In this document: in pieces, positions 16,982 through 24,490 of the stretch
Numbering within the stretch: the first letter of the stretch is position 1
Layout of the letters: each line of letters begins with the position of its first letter
Assembly: GCF_003344865.1 (NCBI RefSeq)
Contig: NZ_CP031165.1
Span: 3,229,910-3,293,909, forward strand
Direction: 5' to 3'
Length of the DNA stretch: 64,000 nucleotides
Origin: Euzebya pacifica
GTDB taxonomy: Bacteria; Actinomycetota; Nitriliruptoria; Euzebyales; Euzebyaceae
Program-made: the position numbers and the translations under genes
Notes under the pieces: model-generated
The model's database searches: none
What the model was told of the DNA's origin: nothing
Seen by the model: only the letters and a program-made list of their open reading frames with translations

Positions 16982-18727
16982 CTACTGCAGGGGACCCGGC
17001 AGGGTGAAGTCGGTCACCATGCCCGGCTGGACCGCGAGCGGCCGGCCGGTCTGGCCCATGTACTGCTCGAGGCGGGCCGTCGAGTCGCCCGGGCCGAACT
17101 CGGTGCGGTCCTCGGTGAGGAACGGCAGGCGGATGTCGGCCGACAGCACGTCCACGGTGGTCCGGCTGGCGACGTGGGTGAACTGGCTGGTGTCGGCGTC
17201 AGTGACCACGACGCCGATGCGGCTGCCCGCGGGGATCGGCCAGTCCTGCCCCATCATCTGCAGCGAGACGTTGCGCGCCCCCGTGCCGTGGAGCAGCGTC
17301 ACGCCGCGGGAGATCATGTAGGCCTGGTTGTCGCTGGTGATCTCGTAGACGCCCACGGCGAGGTTGGCGGTCGGCAGGGTGTCACCGTCGACGCGCACGG
17401 TCACGCTCGGCTCACCGGCGAACCACACGTCGTGGGCCAGCGGCTCGGAGACCGTCCAGATGCCGTCGGCGGGCGCGGTCAGCAGGTTGCCGGACCCGTT
17501 GTCGGTGTAGCTGCCGGCGTTGAGGCTGGTGGTGTAGGACCGCATGTCCGCGGGCGGCCACTGGGCCTCGTCGCGGTAGCGGCCACGGATGTCCTGCACG
17601 ACGATCGGGGCGTCGTCGACGTCGGGGGTGATGTCCTTGAGGTGCAGGTCGAAGAAGCGCATCAGCTCGTCCATGAACGTGTCGCGGCCGGTCAGGTAGT
17701 CACCCTCCTGCGCCGCCTCGTTCTGCTGCTCCCAGCCGCGGACGTGGTCGAACTGGCCGTACCAGGCGCGGTTCTGGCTGCCCGCCAGGCCGTTGTAGTA
17801 CTGGAACGCCGCGTCGGAGAGGGTGTTGGTCTCCAGGAAGCCCTGGGTGAGGAACAGCGGGGTGGTGCGGCCGATGGTGGTCAGCAGCAGGTTGCGCTCC
17901 TCCCAGTACGGGCCGTTCTCGTGGAGGTCGGCGTTGGAGCCGGCCAGGTTGACGCCGTAGCACCACGCCTGCGGCGCGGAGTTGACCAGGTACTGCGGCT
18001 CGTCGCCGGGACGGCCGGGCTTGGCGTCGATGACCTGGAACAGGCCGATGGTGGCCACGGTCGAGGAGCGGTGGATGGAGTTGTTGTAGATGTAGCGGTA
18101 CCCGGAGTAGACCGGCTCCAGCGACGCGACGGCCGCGAGGCCCCTCGGCTGCTGGGCGATGCCCATCAGGCCGGTCCAGCCGTCGTAGGACTTGCCGAGC
18201 ATCCCGACCTTGCCGGTCGACCAGTCCTGGCTCGCCGCCCACTCCACAGCCGCACGGACGGCGTCCTGCTCGCGGAGGCCGCCCCAGTCGTTGCACCCAC
18301 CGGAACCGCCGTCGCCGGGCAGGTCGACGGCGACGTAGGTGTAGGCGCCGCCGTCACGATCGGGGTCGAGGGCCTGGCTGCGGTCGAGGAAGTCGAAGAA
18401 GCGCGGGTTGGGGCCGACGCCGTTCAGGTCCAGGTCGGTCGTGGACCCGTTGTGGTTGGTGTAGGGGCTGACGGTGAGGATGACCGGCGTGGGCTGTGCG
18501 TCGGTCAGGTCGTAGCCCTTGGGGCGGATGACGTCGGCGTGCAGCATCGTGACGCCGTCACCGGCCGGGAAGTAGTGCTCGGTCCACTCACCGTCCTCCC
18601 GCAGGGTGACCTGCTCGGCGCCGGAAGCATCCGACGAGAGGCCGGCCGTCAGGGCCGGAGCGGAGGTGGCCACCATCGCGACGAGCGCAACGGAGGCAAG
18701 GAGGAGGGTGAGCAGACGGGTGCGCAT
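16982..18727 (-). CDS. Secreted X-Pro dipeptidyl-peptidase S15 / CocE-NonD family hydrolase
   Basis: The 581 aa protein has a Sec signal peptide (MRTRLLTLLLASVALVAMVA, cleavage near APALTA). An alpha/beta-hydrolase domain follows with the nucleophile elbow GKSYDGWTG and the preceding VDLPGDGGSGGCNDW, which is characteristic of S15/CocE enzymes. The C-terminal third is a jelly-roll domain (PXPC_C type). It should act outside the membrane on peptides or acyl esters. Two Cys residues (GGCNDW and WCYGVN) may pair. It is transcribed alone or with the PIG-L gene 46 bp upstream. Confidence 0.87.
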   Translation of the reverse strand: MRTRLLTLLLASVALVAMVATSAPALTAGLSSDASGAEQVTLREDGEWTEHYFPAGDGVTMLHADVIRPKGYDLTDAQPTPVILTVSPYTNHNGSTTDLDLNGVGPNPRFFDFLDRSQALDPDRDGGAYTYVAVDLPGDGGSGGCNDWGGLREQDAVRAAVEWAASQDWSTGKVGMLGKSYDGWTGLMGIAQQPRGLAAVASLEPVYSGYRYIYNNSIHRSSTVATIGLFQVIDAKPGRPGDEPQYLVNSAPQAWCYGVNLAGSNADLHENGPYWEERNLLLTTIGRTTPLFLTQGFLETNTLSDAAFQYYNGLAGSQNRAWYGQFDHVRGWEQQNEAAQEGDYLTGRDTFMDELMRFFDLHLKDITPDVDDAPIVVQDIRGRYRDEAQWPPADMRSYTTSLNAGSYTDNGSGNLLTAPADGIWTVSEPLAHDVWFAGEPSVTVRVDGDTLPTANLAVGVYEITSDNQAYMISRGVTLLHGTGARNVSLQMMGQDWPIPAGSRIGVVVTDADTSQFTHVASRTTVDVLSADIRLPFLTEDRTEFGPGDSTARLEQYMGQTGRPLAVQPGMVTDFTLPGPLQ

Positions 18728-18773
18728 GCCCGTGACGTTCGACGTCGGCAGGTCCGATTCCTGCCGACCGGCC

Positions 18774-19565
18774 TCAGCTGATGAGGCGACCCACCAACGC
18801 GGCGTACTCGGCGGCGGGCATGGCCACGAAACCCTCCGCGAACCCGCGCCCGCCCAGCCCGCCGGTCGCGCTGCGGTAGGCCGCGAGACCCGATGCGGAG
18901 CGCACGTAGTCGACGGTTTCCAGGGCGACGTCGTACTCGCCCAGGGCTGCCTGCTTGCGGGCGAAGACCGCCGTGACGTCGACGAGCACGTCGACCGGCC
19001 CGGCCGCCCACACCTCGTAGCCGTACACGTCGGTGCCCGCGGCGAGGTCGGCCAGCCCGGCCGCGAGCGCCACGGCGTGGTGGTCGGGGTGCGGGTCCAG
19101 CAGGGAGGGCACGTAGACGCTGGCCACGCCGTCGGCGTGCCGGCTGATCAGGTCGGCGACGGCGTCGCGTTCGGCGGGCAGGTTGCCGTCGGTCAGGCCA
19201 CCGAAGACGATGCGGTCGGGGCCGACACCGAGGTGGGCCAGCGCCCGTCGGCTCTCCGCCTCGCGGACCGCCAGGACGTCGTCGCCGCCGCCGGCGGTCG
19301 CCCCACCGCTGGTCACGACCAGCACGGTGACGTCGTGGCCGGCGTCCACGTGGCGGGCGATCGTCGCCCCGGGGCCGATGGCCTCGTCGTCGGGGTGAGG
19401 GGCGACGACCAGCACGGGGCCCTCGGGTGGCCCGGGGAGCATCGTCGGCCCGTGGTCGGCGCGGGTCGCCAGCGACAGCGCCAGCTCGCGGGTGGTCACC
19501 GGAAGCCGGTCGATGCCCTCCCGTGCAGCCTTGACCGCGACGCAACGCAGCGACCGGGGAATCAC
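18774..19565 (-). CDS. PIG-L (LmbE-like) family deacetylase
   Basis: The 263 aa protein carries the zinc-binding APHPDDEAIGPG motif (about residues 54-65) and the distal LDPHPDHHAVAL, both typical of PIG-L/MshB/Mca de-N-acetylases. The substrate is probably an N-acetylglucosaminyl conjugate or amide, but it cannot be assigned. The GTG start at 19563-19565 overlaps the stop of the upstream zinc-finger gene (GTGA), so translation is coupled. There is no signal peptide. Confidence 0.85.
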   Translation of the reverse strand: MIPRSLRCVAVKAAREGIDRLPVTTRELALSLATRADHGPTMLPGPPEGPVLVVAPHPDDEAIGPGATIARHVDAGHDVTVLVVTSGGATAGGGDDVLAVREAESRRALAHLGVGPDRIVFGGLTDGNLPAERDAVADLISRHADGVASVYVPSLLDPHPDHHAVALAAGLADLAAGTDVYGYEVWAAGPVDVLVDVTAVFARKQAALGEYDVALETVDYVRSASGLAAYRSATGGLGGRGFAEGFVAMPAAEYAALVGRLIS

Positions 19566-19765
19566 CGCGAGTCCCCGGCGTCGTCGGACTTCGCCTTCGC
19601 CTTCGCGCGTGCGTCCTTGCGGGCGTCGACCATGCCGATCCGCACGGACTCGGGCTGCAGGTGGGCGAGGGTCTCGGGATCGAACCCGTGGTCGGTCCGC
19701 AGGTGGTCGGCCAGCATCGGCGCGAGGTCGAACTTGAGGGGGCACTTGGGGCACTGCTTGGCCAC
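19562..19765 (-). CDS. Small C2H2-type zinc-finger protein
   Basis: This 67 aa protein is a single zinc-finger-like module, CPKCPLKFDLAPMLADHLRT followed by DH, giving Cys5, Cys8, His21 and His26 as likely ligands. A Lys/Ala-rich charged tail follows (DARKDARAKAKAKSDD). The GTG start is set by GGAGG 6 nt upstream. Its stop overlaps the start of the PIG-L deacetylase gene, suggesting the two act together or are co-regulated. Function unknown. Confidence 0.75.
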   Translation of the reverse strand: MAKQCPKCPLKFDLAPMLADHLRTDHGFDPETLAHLQPESVRIGMVDARKDARAKAKAKSDDAGDSR

Positions 19766-19811
19766 GGGGTCCTCCGATGGTGGGGGCGGTCTCGGGTCCG
19801 CTCGAGTCGGT

Positions 19812-20642
19812 CTAGCGGACGTCGGCGGCGGCCAGGAACGGCTGCAGCACGTCCAGCAGGCCCTGTGGATTCTCCACCGCTGGGGAGTGCAGGGCGTCGG
19901 GGATCACAACGTACTGCGCACCCCGGATGGTGCGGGCGAGGAGCCGTTGTTCGTGGGGCAACCAGGAGTCGTCACCGTCGCCGTGGCACACCAGCACCGG
20001 CACGTCGATGCCCCGGAGGAACGCGCCCAGCGGCGCGGCGGAGATCAGCGCCCGTGCCCCGCCGATCAGCGTGGCCGGCGCCAGGGACAGGAACCGGTTG
20101 CGCACGAAGTCGCCACGGGGGTCGTCCTCGACGACGTCGACGCCGCCGGTGACCGTGCGCCATGCGGCAGCCATCCCGTCCTCCCGTGCGGTCGTGGCGA
20201 CCCGCACGGCCCGGTCGACCGTGGCCTCGCCCGGCGCGCCGAGGCCCGTGCCGATCAGCCCCAGGGAGGTCACCCGGTGGGCCGCGAGGAAGGCCACCCG
20301 CTGGGCCAGCAGCCCGCCGAGGCTGTGGCCGACGACGTGGACGTCACCGACGCCGACGGCATCCAGCCAGGCCAGCACCCATGCGGCGACGCGTCCGATT
20401 GCCTGGGCCGACTCACCGCCGATCGCCGGGGTGTCGCCGTGGCCCGGCAGGTCGGGCACGAGCACGCGACGGTCGGCCGACAGCGCGTCGACGACGGCCG
20501 AGAAGTCCTCCTTGGAGCCGGTCCAGCCGTGCAGCAGCACGACCGGCGGGCCGGCATCGGCGGGACCGGGACGGTCGAGGACGCCGACAGCCGAGGGGTC
20601 GATGGGGTGGGCGGGGTCGAGGGGCAGGGCGTGGGCGGGCAC
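19812..20642 (-). CDS. Alpha/beta hydrolase
   Basis: The 276 aa protein has PVVLLHGWTGSKEDF near residue 33, PDLPGHGDTP, the nucleophile motif VVGHSLGGLLAQ, the acid in VCHGDGDDSWLP and the His in PDALHSPAVENP. This is a complete triad of the epoxide-hydrolase/esterase class. The substrate is unknown. The GTG at 20640-20642 was chosen because homology begins soon after; the frame is open further upstream. It is divergent from chdC. Confidence 0.83.
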   Translation of the reverse strand: MPAHALPLDPAHPIDPSAVGVLDRPGPADAGPPVVLLHGWTGSKEDFSAVVDALSADRRVLVPDLPGHGDTPAIGGESAQAIGRVAAWVLAWLDAVGVGDVHVVGHSLGGLLAQRVAFLAAHRVTSLGLIGTGLGAPGEATVDRAVRVATTAREDGMAAAWRTVTGGVDVVEDDPRGDFVRNRFLSLAPATLIGGARALISAAPLGAFLRGIDVPVLVCHGDGDDSWLPHEQRLLARTIRGAQYVVIPDALHSPAVENPQGLLDVLQPFLAAADVR

Positions 20643-20675
20643 GGTGCCCGAGTGTGCCGTACTCGGGGCAGGACA

Positions 20676-20681
20676 TAGGCT
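20676..20681 (+). promoter_or_regulatory. -10 hexamer candidate for chdC
   Basis: TAGGCT matches the TANNNT -10 form seen at other starts in this window. It would give a 5' leader of about 44 nt that includes AAGGA 10 nt before the chdC ATG. No clear -35 is visible. Confidence 0.35.
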
Positions 20682-20731
20682 TGGCCCCCGACCTCGACCG
20701 CTGTGCACACGACCCCGAAGGACCGCCAGAC

Positions 20732-21529
20732 ATGCCGACCGTACCCAGCGAGGGGTGGGGCGTCCTCCACCTCTTCTTCCACTTCCGCCGCGCCATGCTC
20801 GAGGACCCGGTGCACGCCGCCGGCGACTTCATCCAGCGGGTGAAGGAGCTGGACGGGCGCGAGGACTACCAGGTCATCCCGTTCAGCGTCCTGGGGCAGA
20901 AAGCCGACCTCGGCCTGATGCTGCTGGGCCCCGACCTCGACGTCCTCGACGCCTTCGCCACGGAGCTCGTCAACACCCCCCTCGGCGCGGGCCTGGCCCC
21001 TGCCGCCAGCTACGTGAGCCTGACCGAGGGCAGCGAGTACACCTCCACCCGTGACGACGAGCGGGCCCGCCTGATCGACGCCGAGGGCATGGCCGCGGAC
21101 TCCTCGGAGCTCGAGGACGCGTTGAAGGCCTTCGACGAGCGCATGGCCACCTACACGCAGCACCGCCTGTACCCCGACCTGCCGCGCAAGAAGGTCATCG
21201 GCTTCTACCCGATGTCGAAGAAGCGCGAGGTGGGCGCCAACTGGTTCGCCCTCCCCTTCGAGGAGCGCAAGGCGATCATGGCCGGCCACGCCAAGGTCGG
21301 CCGGTCCTACCGCGGTCGCGTGCTGCAGCTCATCACCGGCTCGACGGGGCTGGACGACTGGGAGTGGGGCGTGACCCTGTTCACCGACGACCCCGCCACC
21401 CTCAAGGAGATCGTCTACGAGATGCGGTTCGACGAGGCCTCGGCGACCTACGCCGACTTCGGCCCGTTCGTCACCGGCCTGGTGATGGAGCCCGAGCAGC
21501 TGGTCCGGCGCCTGGGCCTGCAGGGATGA
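20732..21529 (+). CDS. chdC: Coproheme decarboxylase (HemQ/ChdC)
   Basis: This 265 aa chlorite-dismutase-fold protein should oxidatively decarboxylate coproheme III to protoheme in the coproporphyrin-dependent heme pathway. It has VLHLFFHFR at the N-terminus and the two-domain ferredoxin-like fold. The core GFYPMSKKR, NWFALPFEERKAIMAGHAKV, GRSYRGRVLQLITGSTG and WEWGVTLF contains the heme-ligand His in MAGHAKVGR. The ATG at 20732 has AAGGA upstream. No other heme gene is in the window. Confidence 0.92.
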   Translation: MPTVPSEGWGVLHLFFHFRRAMLEDPVHAAGDFIQRVKELDGREDYQVIPFSVLGQKADLGLMLLGPDLDVLDAFATELVNTPLGAGLAPAASYVSLTEGSEYTSTRDDERARLIDAEGMAADSSELEDALKAFDERMATYTQHRLYPDLPRKKVIGFYPMSKKREVGANWFALPFEERKAIMAGHAKVGRSYRGRVLQLITGSTGLDDWEWGVTLFTDDPATLKEIVYEMRFDEASATYADFGPFVTGLVMEPEQLVRRLGLQG

Positions 21530-21544
21530 CCCAGGGGCGAGCGC

Positions 21545-21577
21545 AAAAGCACGACGCCGCCCCGAGGGGCGGCGTCG
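21545..21577 (-). terminator. Rho-independent terminator of hup
   Basis: A 12-bp stem (21552-21563 with 21566-21577; arms CGACGCCGCCCC and GGGGCGGCGTCG) is followed on the minus strand by GCTTTTGC. The U-run makes this the clearest intrinsic terminator in the window. It serves hup and may also stop chdC from the other side. Confidence 0.75.
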
Positions 21578-21595
21578 ATGCGGTACTGGGGACGT

Positions 21596-21868
21596 CTAGT
21601 TGACGGCGTCCTTGAAGCCCTTGGCGGCCTTGAACCGCGGGGTCTTGGACGCCTTGATGTCCATCGGCTCGCCGGTGGCGGGGTTGCGGCCCTTGCGGGC
21701 AGCGTTCTCGCGCACGTCGAAGGCGCCGAAGTCGGTCACGGAGACCTTGTCGCCGGAGGCGACGGCGGAGCGGATGGTCCCGACGATGGCGTCGAGGGCC
21801 TTGCTCATCTCGGCCTTCGACATCTCCGCGTCGTCGGCAGCGGCAGCGATGAGTTCTGACTTGTTCAT
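21596..21868 (-). CDS. hup: HU-family nucleoid protein
   Basis: This 90 aa protein is a complete short HU: MNKSELIAAAADDAEMSK, VSVTDFGAFDVRENAARKGR with the conserved arm GRNPATGEPMDI, and the C-terminus PRFKAAKGFKDAVN. It binds and bends DNA. It lacks the Lys/Ala-rich tail found in mycobacterial and streptomycete HupB/HupS. GAGGGAAT lies just upstream of the ATG. A duplicated dyad element (21896-21937) is in its promoter/leader region, and a strong terminator follows. Confidence 0.95.
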   Translation of the reverse strand: MNKSELIAAAADDAEMSKAEMSKALDAIVGTIRSAVASGDKVSVTDFGAFDVRENAARKGRNPATGEPMDIKASKTPRFKAAKGFKDAVN

Positions 21869-21895
21869 GGTGAATTCCCTCGCGTTGGGGTCTGG

Positions 21896-21937
21896 TCGGT
21901 GTCGCGGAGGCGACAGTCGGTGTCGCGGAGGCGACAG
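21896..21937. promoter_or_regulatory. Exact 21-bp tandem duplication, each copy a dyad (operator or leader hairpins)
   Basis: Two identical 21-bp units (21896-21916 and 21917-21937) start TCGGTGTCGC and end GGCGACAG. Each contains TGTCGC-GGAG-GCGACA, a perfect 6-bp inverted repeat with a 4-bp centre. Centres are exactly 21 bp apart, two helical turns. The element lies between divergent hup and the OctT-like gene. It could be a double operator for a dimeric regulator, or two consecutive hairpins in the hup leader RNA. I do not recognise the site. Confidence 0.7.
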
Positions 21938-21940
21938 CTG

Positions 21941-22792
21941 ATGGCTCTGGATTCGGGCCCGTCTGGCAGTCGAGCCGGTCGAGTCGAGGGGCTACGTTGC
22001 CCGCCGACAGCCCGTCTTGCAAGCATCTCGCGCGATTTCGGGCGGCTCGTGGTCCTCGGGGACTCCCTGTCGTTCCACGGTCCGGAGGGGCCTGTGCCGC
22101 TCCGTGACCCTCGGGTGTACCCCAACGTCCTCGGCGAGTCACTCGGCCAGTCGACGGGGCGCGAGTGGGCTGTCGACGTCTGGGCGAGGGCCGGTTGGGG
22201 CGTGCGCGAGCTGTGGCTTGCGCTGCAGAAGGACGTGCACCTGCAGCAGCAGCTGCTGATGGATGCCGATGCCGTGGTGCTGGGCATGGGCTCGGCGGAC
22301 CAGCTGAGCGTCGGGGTGCCCCGCTGGGTGATGATGGCGCTGCCCTACCTGCGTCCGACGTCCCTGCGGCGTGAGGTCCGCCGCCGCATCGACCACGTCC
22401 ACCCCACCCTGGTCAGGGCGACGCGCGGGCACTTCCGGTTCACCCCGCCCGACGTCATCGCCCACTGCTGGGGCAAGTCGGTGGATGCGATCAGGCTGTT
22501 CGCCGGGCAGGACGTGCCGCTGGTGGCCGTCCTGCCCGCGGATCACCGGACGACCTACTACGGCGGCGTGCGGACCCATCACGAGGAGGTCCACGCCCTG
22601 TACGTCCGGCTGGCGGCCGAGCGCAACGTGCCCGTCGTCGACCTGGCCGCACTGACCCGCCACCGGCTGGACGAGCTCAACATCGACGGGGCGCACTGGT
22701 CGTGGCCGATCCACGCCGACGTCGGGCAGGCGATGGCCTCGGTGCTGGCCGAGGCGCTGGCGCCGGCCGTGCAACGCCCGGACGACGGTTGA
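21941..22792 (+). CDS. SGNH-family acyltransferase resembling diglucosylglycerate octanoyltransferase (OctT)
   Basis: The 283 aa reading contains VVLGDSLSFHGP (Ser42 nucleophile), then DPRVYPNVLGESLG, WGVRELWLALQKD and GMGSADQLSVGVPRWVMMAL. A C-terminal INIDGAHWSWPIH-like block (NIDGAHWSWPIHADV) holds the Asp/His. The order and spacing follow the mycobacterial OctT family, which octanoylates diglucosylglycerate during methylglucose lipopolysaccharide synthesis; function by similarity is inference. ATG 21941 was chosen because upstream codons lie inside the 21-bp repeats; conserved sequence starts only near residue 32, so the true start could differ. Confidence 0.7.
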   Translation: MALDSGPSGSRAGRVEGLRCPPTARLASISRDFGRLVVLGDSLSFHGPEGPVPLRDPRVYPNVLGESLGQSTGREWAVDVWARAGWGVRELWLALQKDVHLQQQLLMDADAVVLGMGSADQLSVGVPRWVMMALPYLRPTSLRREVRRRIDHVHPTLVRATRGHFRFTPPDVIAHCWGKSVDAIRLFAGQDVPLVAVLPADHRTTYYGGVRTHHEEVHALYVRLAAERNVPVVDLAALTRHRLDELNIDGAHWSWPIHADVGQAMASVLAEALAPAVQRPDDG

Positions 22793-22804
22793 GGGACCGT
22801 CACG

Positions 22805-22810
22805 TACGCT
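22805..22810 (+). promoter_or_regulatory. -10 hexamer of a probable leaderless transcript (tetR leader ORF)
   Basis: TACGCT is followed by exactly 7 nt and then GTG (22818), the spacing expected when transcription starts at the initiation codon. The GTG opens the 11-codon leader frame described next. Confidence 0.5.
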
Positions 22811-22817
22811 GCCCCTC

Positions 22818-22853
22818 GTGAGCCCGACGACCAGAACCGTGCACCGTGCCTGA
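22818..22853 (+). CDS. Possible 11-codon leaderless leader peptide overlapping tetR
   Basis: GTG at 22818 encodes VSPTTRTVHRA and stops at TGA 22851-22853, which lies inside the first codons of the TetR gene (GTG 22846). No Shine-Dalgarno precedes the TetR start, so ribosomes ending the leader frame may re-initiate there. This is a short frame supported mainly by the promoter spacing; it could be chance. Confidence 0.3.
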   Translation: MSPTTRTVHRA

Positions 22854-23448
22854 ATCCGACGTGACCCCCGTGCGAACCGGTCGCGGCATGGCCACGCGCC
22901 GTGCCCTCGTCAAGGCCGCCCTGGCGCTGTTCGAGGCCAAGGGGGTGGAGGGCACGTCGGTGGACGAGATCACCGCGGCCGCCACTGTCGCCAAGGGCAC
23001 CTTCTACGTGCACTTCCAGCGCAAGCAGGACGTGCTGCTGGAGTGGGCTGCCGAGCTGATGGAGGACGTCGACACCGACACCCTTCCCGACGACGCCCCT
23101 GCGGCGCTGCAGCTGCTCGGCCAGCGGCTGGCCGAGCAGATGATGAACGGGCCCCGAGCCCTTCGCGGACGGATGGTCCGCGAGGTGGTCGGCAACTCCG
23201 CGGACTGGATGCGGGTGCTGGACGACCGGGCAACCCTGGGCGCCAAGATCATGCCGATCGTCGAGCGCGGTCAGGCCGCCGGGACGATCCGCGCCGACAT
23301 GACGTCCCGTCGGCTGTCGATGGCCCTGACCAACCTGTGGCTGGACAACGTCGTCGGATGGGCCGAACGGCCCGATGCACGGCCGCTTCCCGACGCGCTG
23401 GACCTGGTCACCGAGCTGTTCCTGGGTGGAGCGGGCGTTGACCGCTGA
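22846..23448 (+). CDS. TetR-family transcriptional regulator
   Basis: The 200 aa protein has an N-terminal TetR HTH at about residues 18-63: ATRRALVKAALALFEAKGVE, then TSVDEITAAATVAKGTFYVH with the conserved FYVHF. The C-terminal ligand domain is unassigned. It overlaps the downstream HAD gene by 11 nt, so the two form one transcript. Targets are unknown. Confidence 0.88.
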   Translation: MPESDVTPVRTGRGMATRRALVKAALALFEAKGVEGTSVDEITAAATVAKGTFYVHFQRKQDVLLEWAAELMEDVDTDTLPDDAPAALQLLGQRLAEQMMNGPRALRGRMVREVVGNSADWMRVLDDRATLGAKIMPIVERGQAAGTIRADMTSRRLSMALTNLWLDNVVGWAERPDARPLPDALDLVTELFLGGAGVDR

Positions 23449-24061
23449 CCGCTGGGTCTGCCTCGACATCGGCGAGACGCTGATCGACGAGACCCGGGTG
23501 TGGTCGACGTGGGCGACCGTGCTGGGCGTGACCCCGTTGGTGTTGATGGCCACGATGGGTGTGGAGATCGCCGCCGGTCGGTCCTACGACACGGCGCTGA
23601 CGCGGATCGACCCCTCCTGGCACGATCGGTTGGAGGAGAAGGACGCCGCCTACGGGGGGTTCCGTGCCGAGGACCTCTACCCCGACGCCCTCCCGGCCCT
23701 GGCGGCCTACCGTGACGCCGGCCTGGGGGTTGCCGTCATCGGCAACCAGCCGCCCAGCCGGACGGCGGAGCTGCGCGCGATCGGCGTCGCGCCCGATGTC
23801 ATGGCCATGTCCGACGAACTCGGCGTCAGCAAGCCCGATCCGGCGTTCTTCGCCGCGGCGCTCGAGGCGATGGGTGGCGTGCCTGCCGACCGGGTCACCT
23901 ACGTCGGCGACCGTGTGGACAACGACGTCGTGGCGGCATCGGCAGCCGGCCTGCGCACCGTGCACCTGCGCCGCGGCCCGTGGGGGCTGCTGGGTCCGCA
24001 GGCCGACGGCCGCGCCGATGGGGTCGTCGATGGCCTGCTGGAGGTCCTCGACCACCTCTGA
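23438..24061 (+). CDS. HAD-family hydrolase
   Basis: The 207 aa protein starts LTADRWVCLDIGETLIDE, where motif I is DxGET (Gly replaces the second Asp of DxDxT). It has motif II in VIGNQPPS, the Lys in GVSKPDPAFF and motif IV VGDRVDNDVVAA. A small-molecule phosphatase or related hydrolase is expected; the missing second Asp of motif I is a notable change for a phosphatase. The TTG start at 23438 has GGTGGAG about 7 nt upstream and overlaps the end of tetR. Confidence 0.8.
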   Translation: MTADRWVCLDIGETLIDETRVWSTWATVLGVTPLVLMATMGVEIAAGRSYDTALTRIDPSWHDRLEEKDAAYGGFRAEDLYPDALPALAAYRDAGLGVAVIGNQPPSRTAELRAIGVAPDVMAMSDELGVSKPDPAFFAAALEAMGGVPADRVTYVGDRVDNDVVAASAAGLRTVHLRRGPWGLLGPQADGRADGVVDGLLEVLDHL

Positions 24062-24081
24062 CCGCATGGGCTGGCGGGCGC

Positions 24082-24441
24082 TCAGCCCTTGATCGCCGTC
24101 ACGAACCGGGCCCACGCCTCCGGGTCATCGCCCACCGCGAGGTCCTTGCCGCAGCGGACGAGCGGCAGGTTCAGCACCTCGGGTTCGCGGCACATGCGCT
24201 CGACCCAGTCGTCGGGGCCGGCGGAGAAGTAGCGAAGGCCACCCTCGGTGTAGGTCTTCGACGTCTTGTCGAGGACCGCATCGACCCCGAACTTCTGCAC
24301 CCACTTCTTCAGCTCGCCCGGTGACGGGGGCTTCTGGCGCACGTCGACGGCGTGGAACTTCAGGCCACGTTCCTTGAAGAAGCGTTCGGCCTTGCGGCCC
24401 ACCTTGTGCTTGGGGCTGGTGAACATCTGCAGGTCGCTCAT
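24082..24441 (-). CDS. ArsC/Spx-family thioredoxin-fold protein lacking the N-terminal active-site Cys
   Basis: The 119 aa protein has the ArsC-like layout: MFTSPKHKVGRKAERFFKER at the N-terminus, VDVRQKPPSPGELKKWVQKF in the middle and NLPLVRCGKDLAVGDDPEAW at the end. In arsenate reductases and Spx the loop after strand 1 holds a Cys; here it reads SPKHKVGRK, with no Cys. It is therefore unlikely to be a classical arsenate reductase. Cys residues remain in ERMCREPE and VRCGKD. It is divergent from the amidase. Confidence 0.8.
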   Translation of the reverse strand: MSDLQMFTSPKHKVGRKAERFFKERGLKFHAVDVRQKPPSPGELKKWVQKFGVDAVLDKTSKTYTEGGLRYFSAGPDDWVERMCREPEVLNLPLVRCGKDLAVGDDPEAWARFVTAIKG

Positions 24442-24476
24442 GGGCCGCCGATCCTAACCGGCCGCCGGGATGCCTC

Positions 24477-24482
24477 TACGCT
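24477..24482 (+). promoter_or_regulatory. -10 hexamer of a probable leaderless amidase transcript
   Basis: TACGCT is followed by 8 nt and then the ATG at 24491. No Shine-Dalgarno is present before that ATG or before the alternative ATG at 24470. Confidence 0.45.
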
Positions 24483-24490
24483 GCGCGCCC

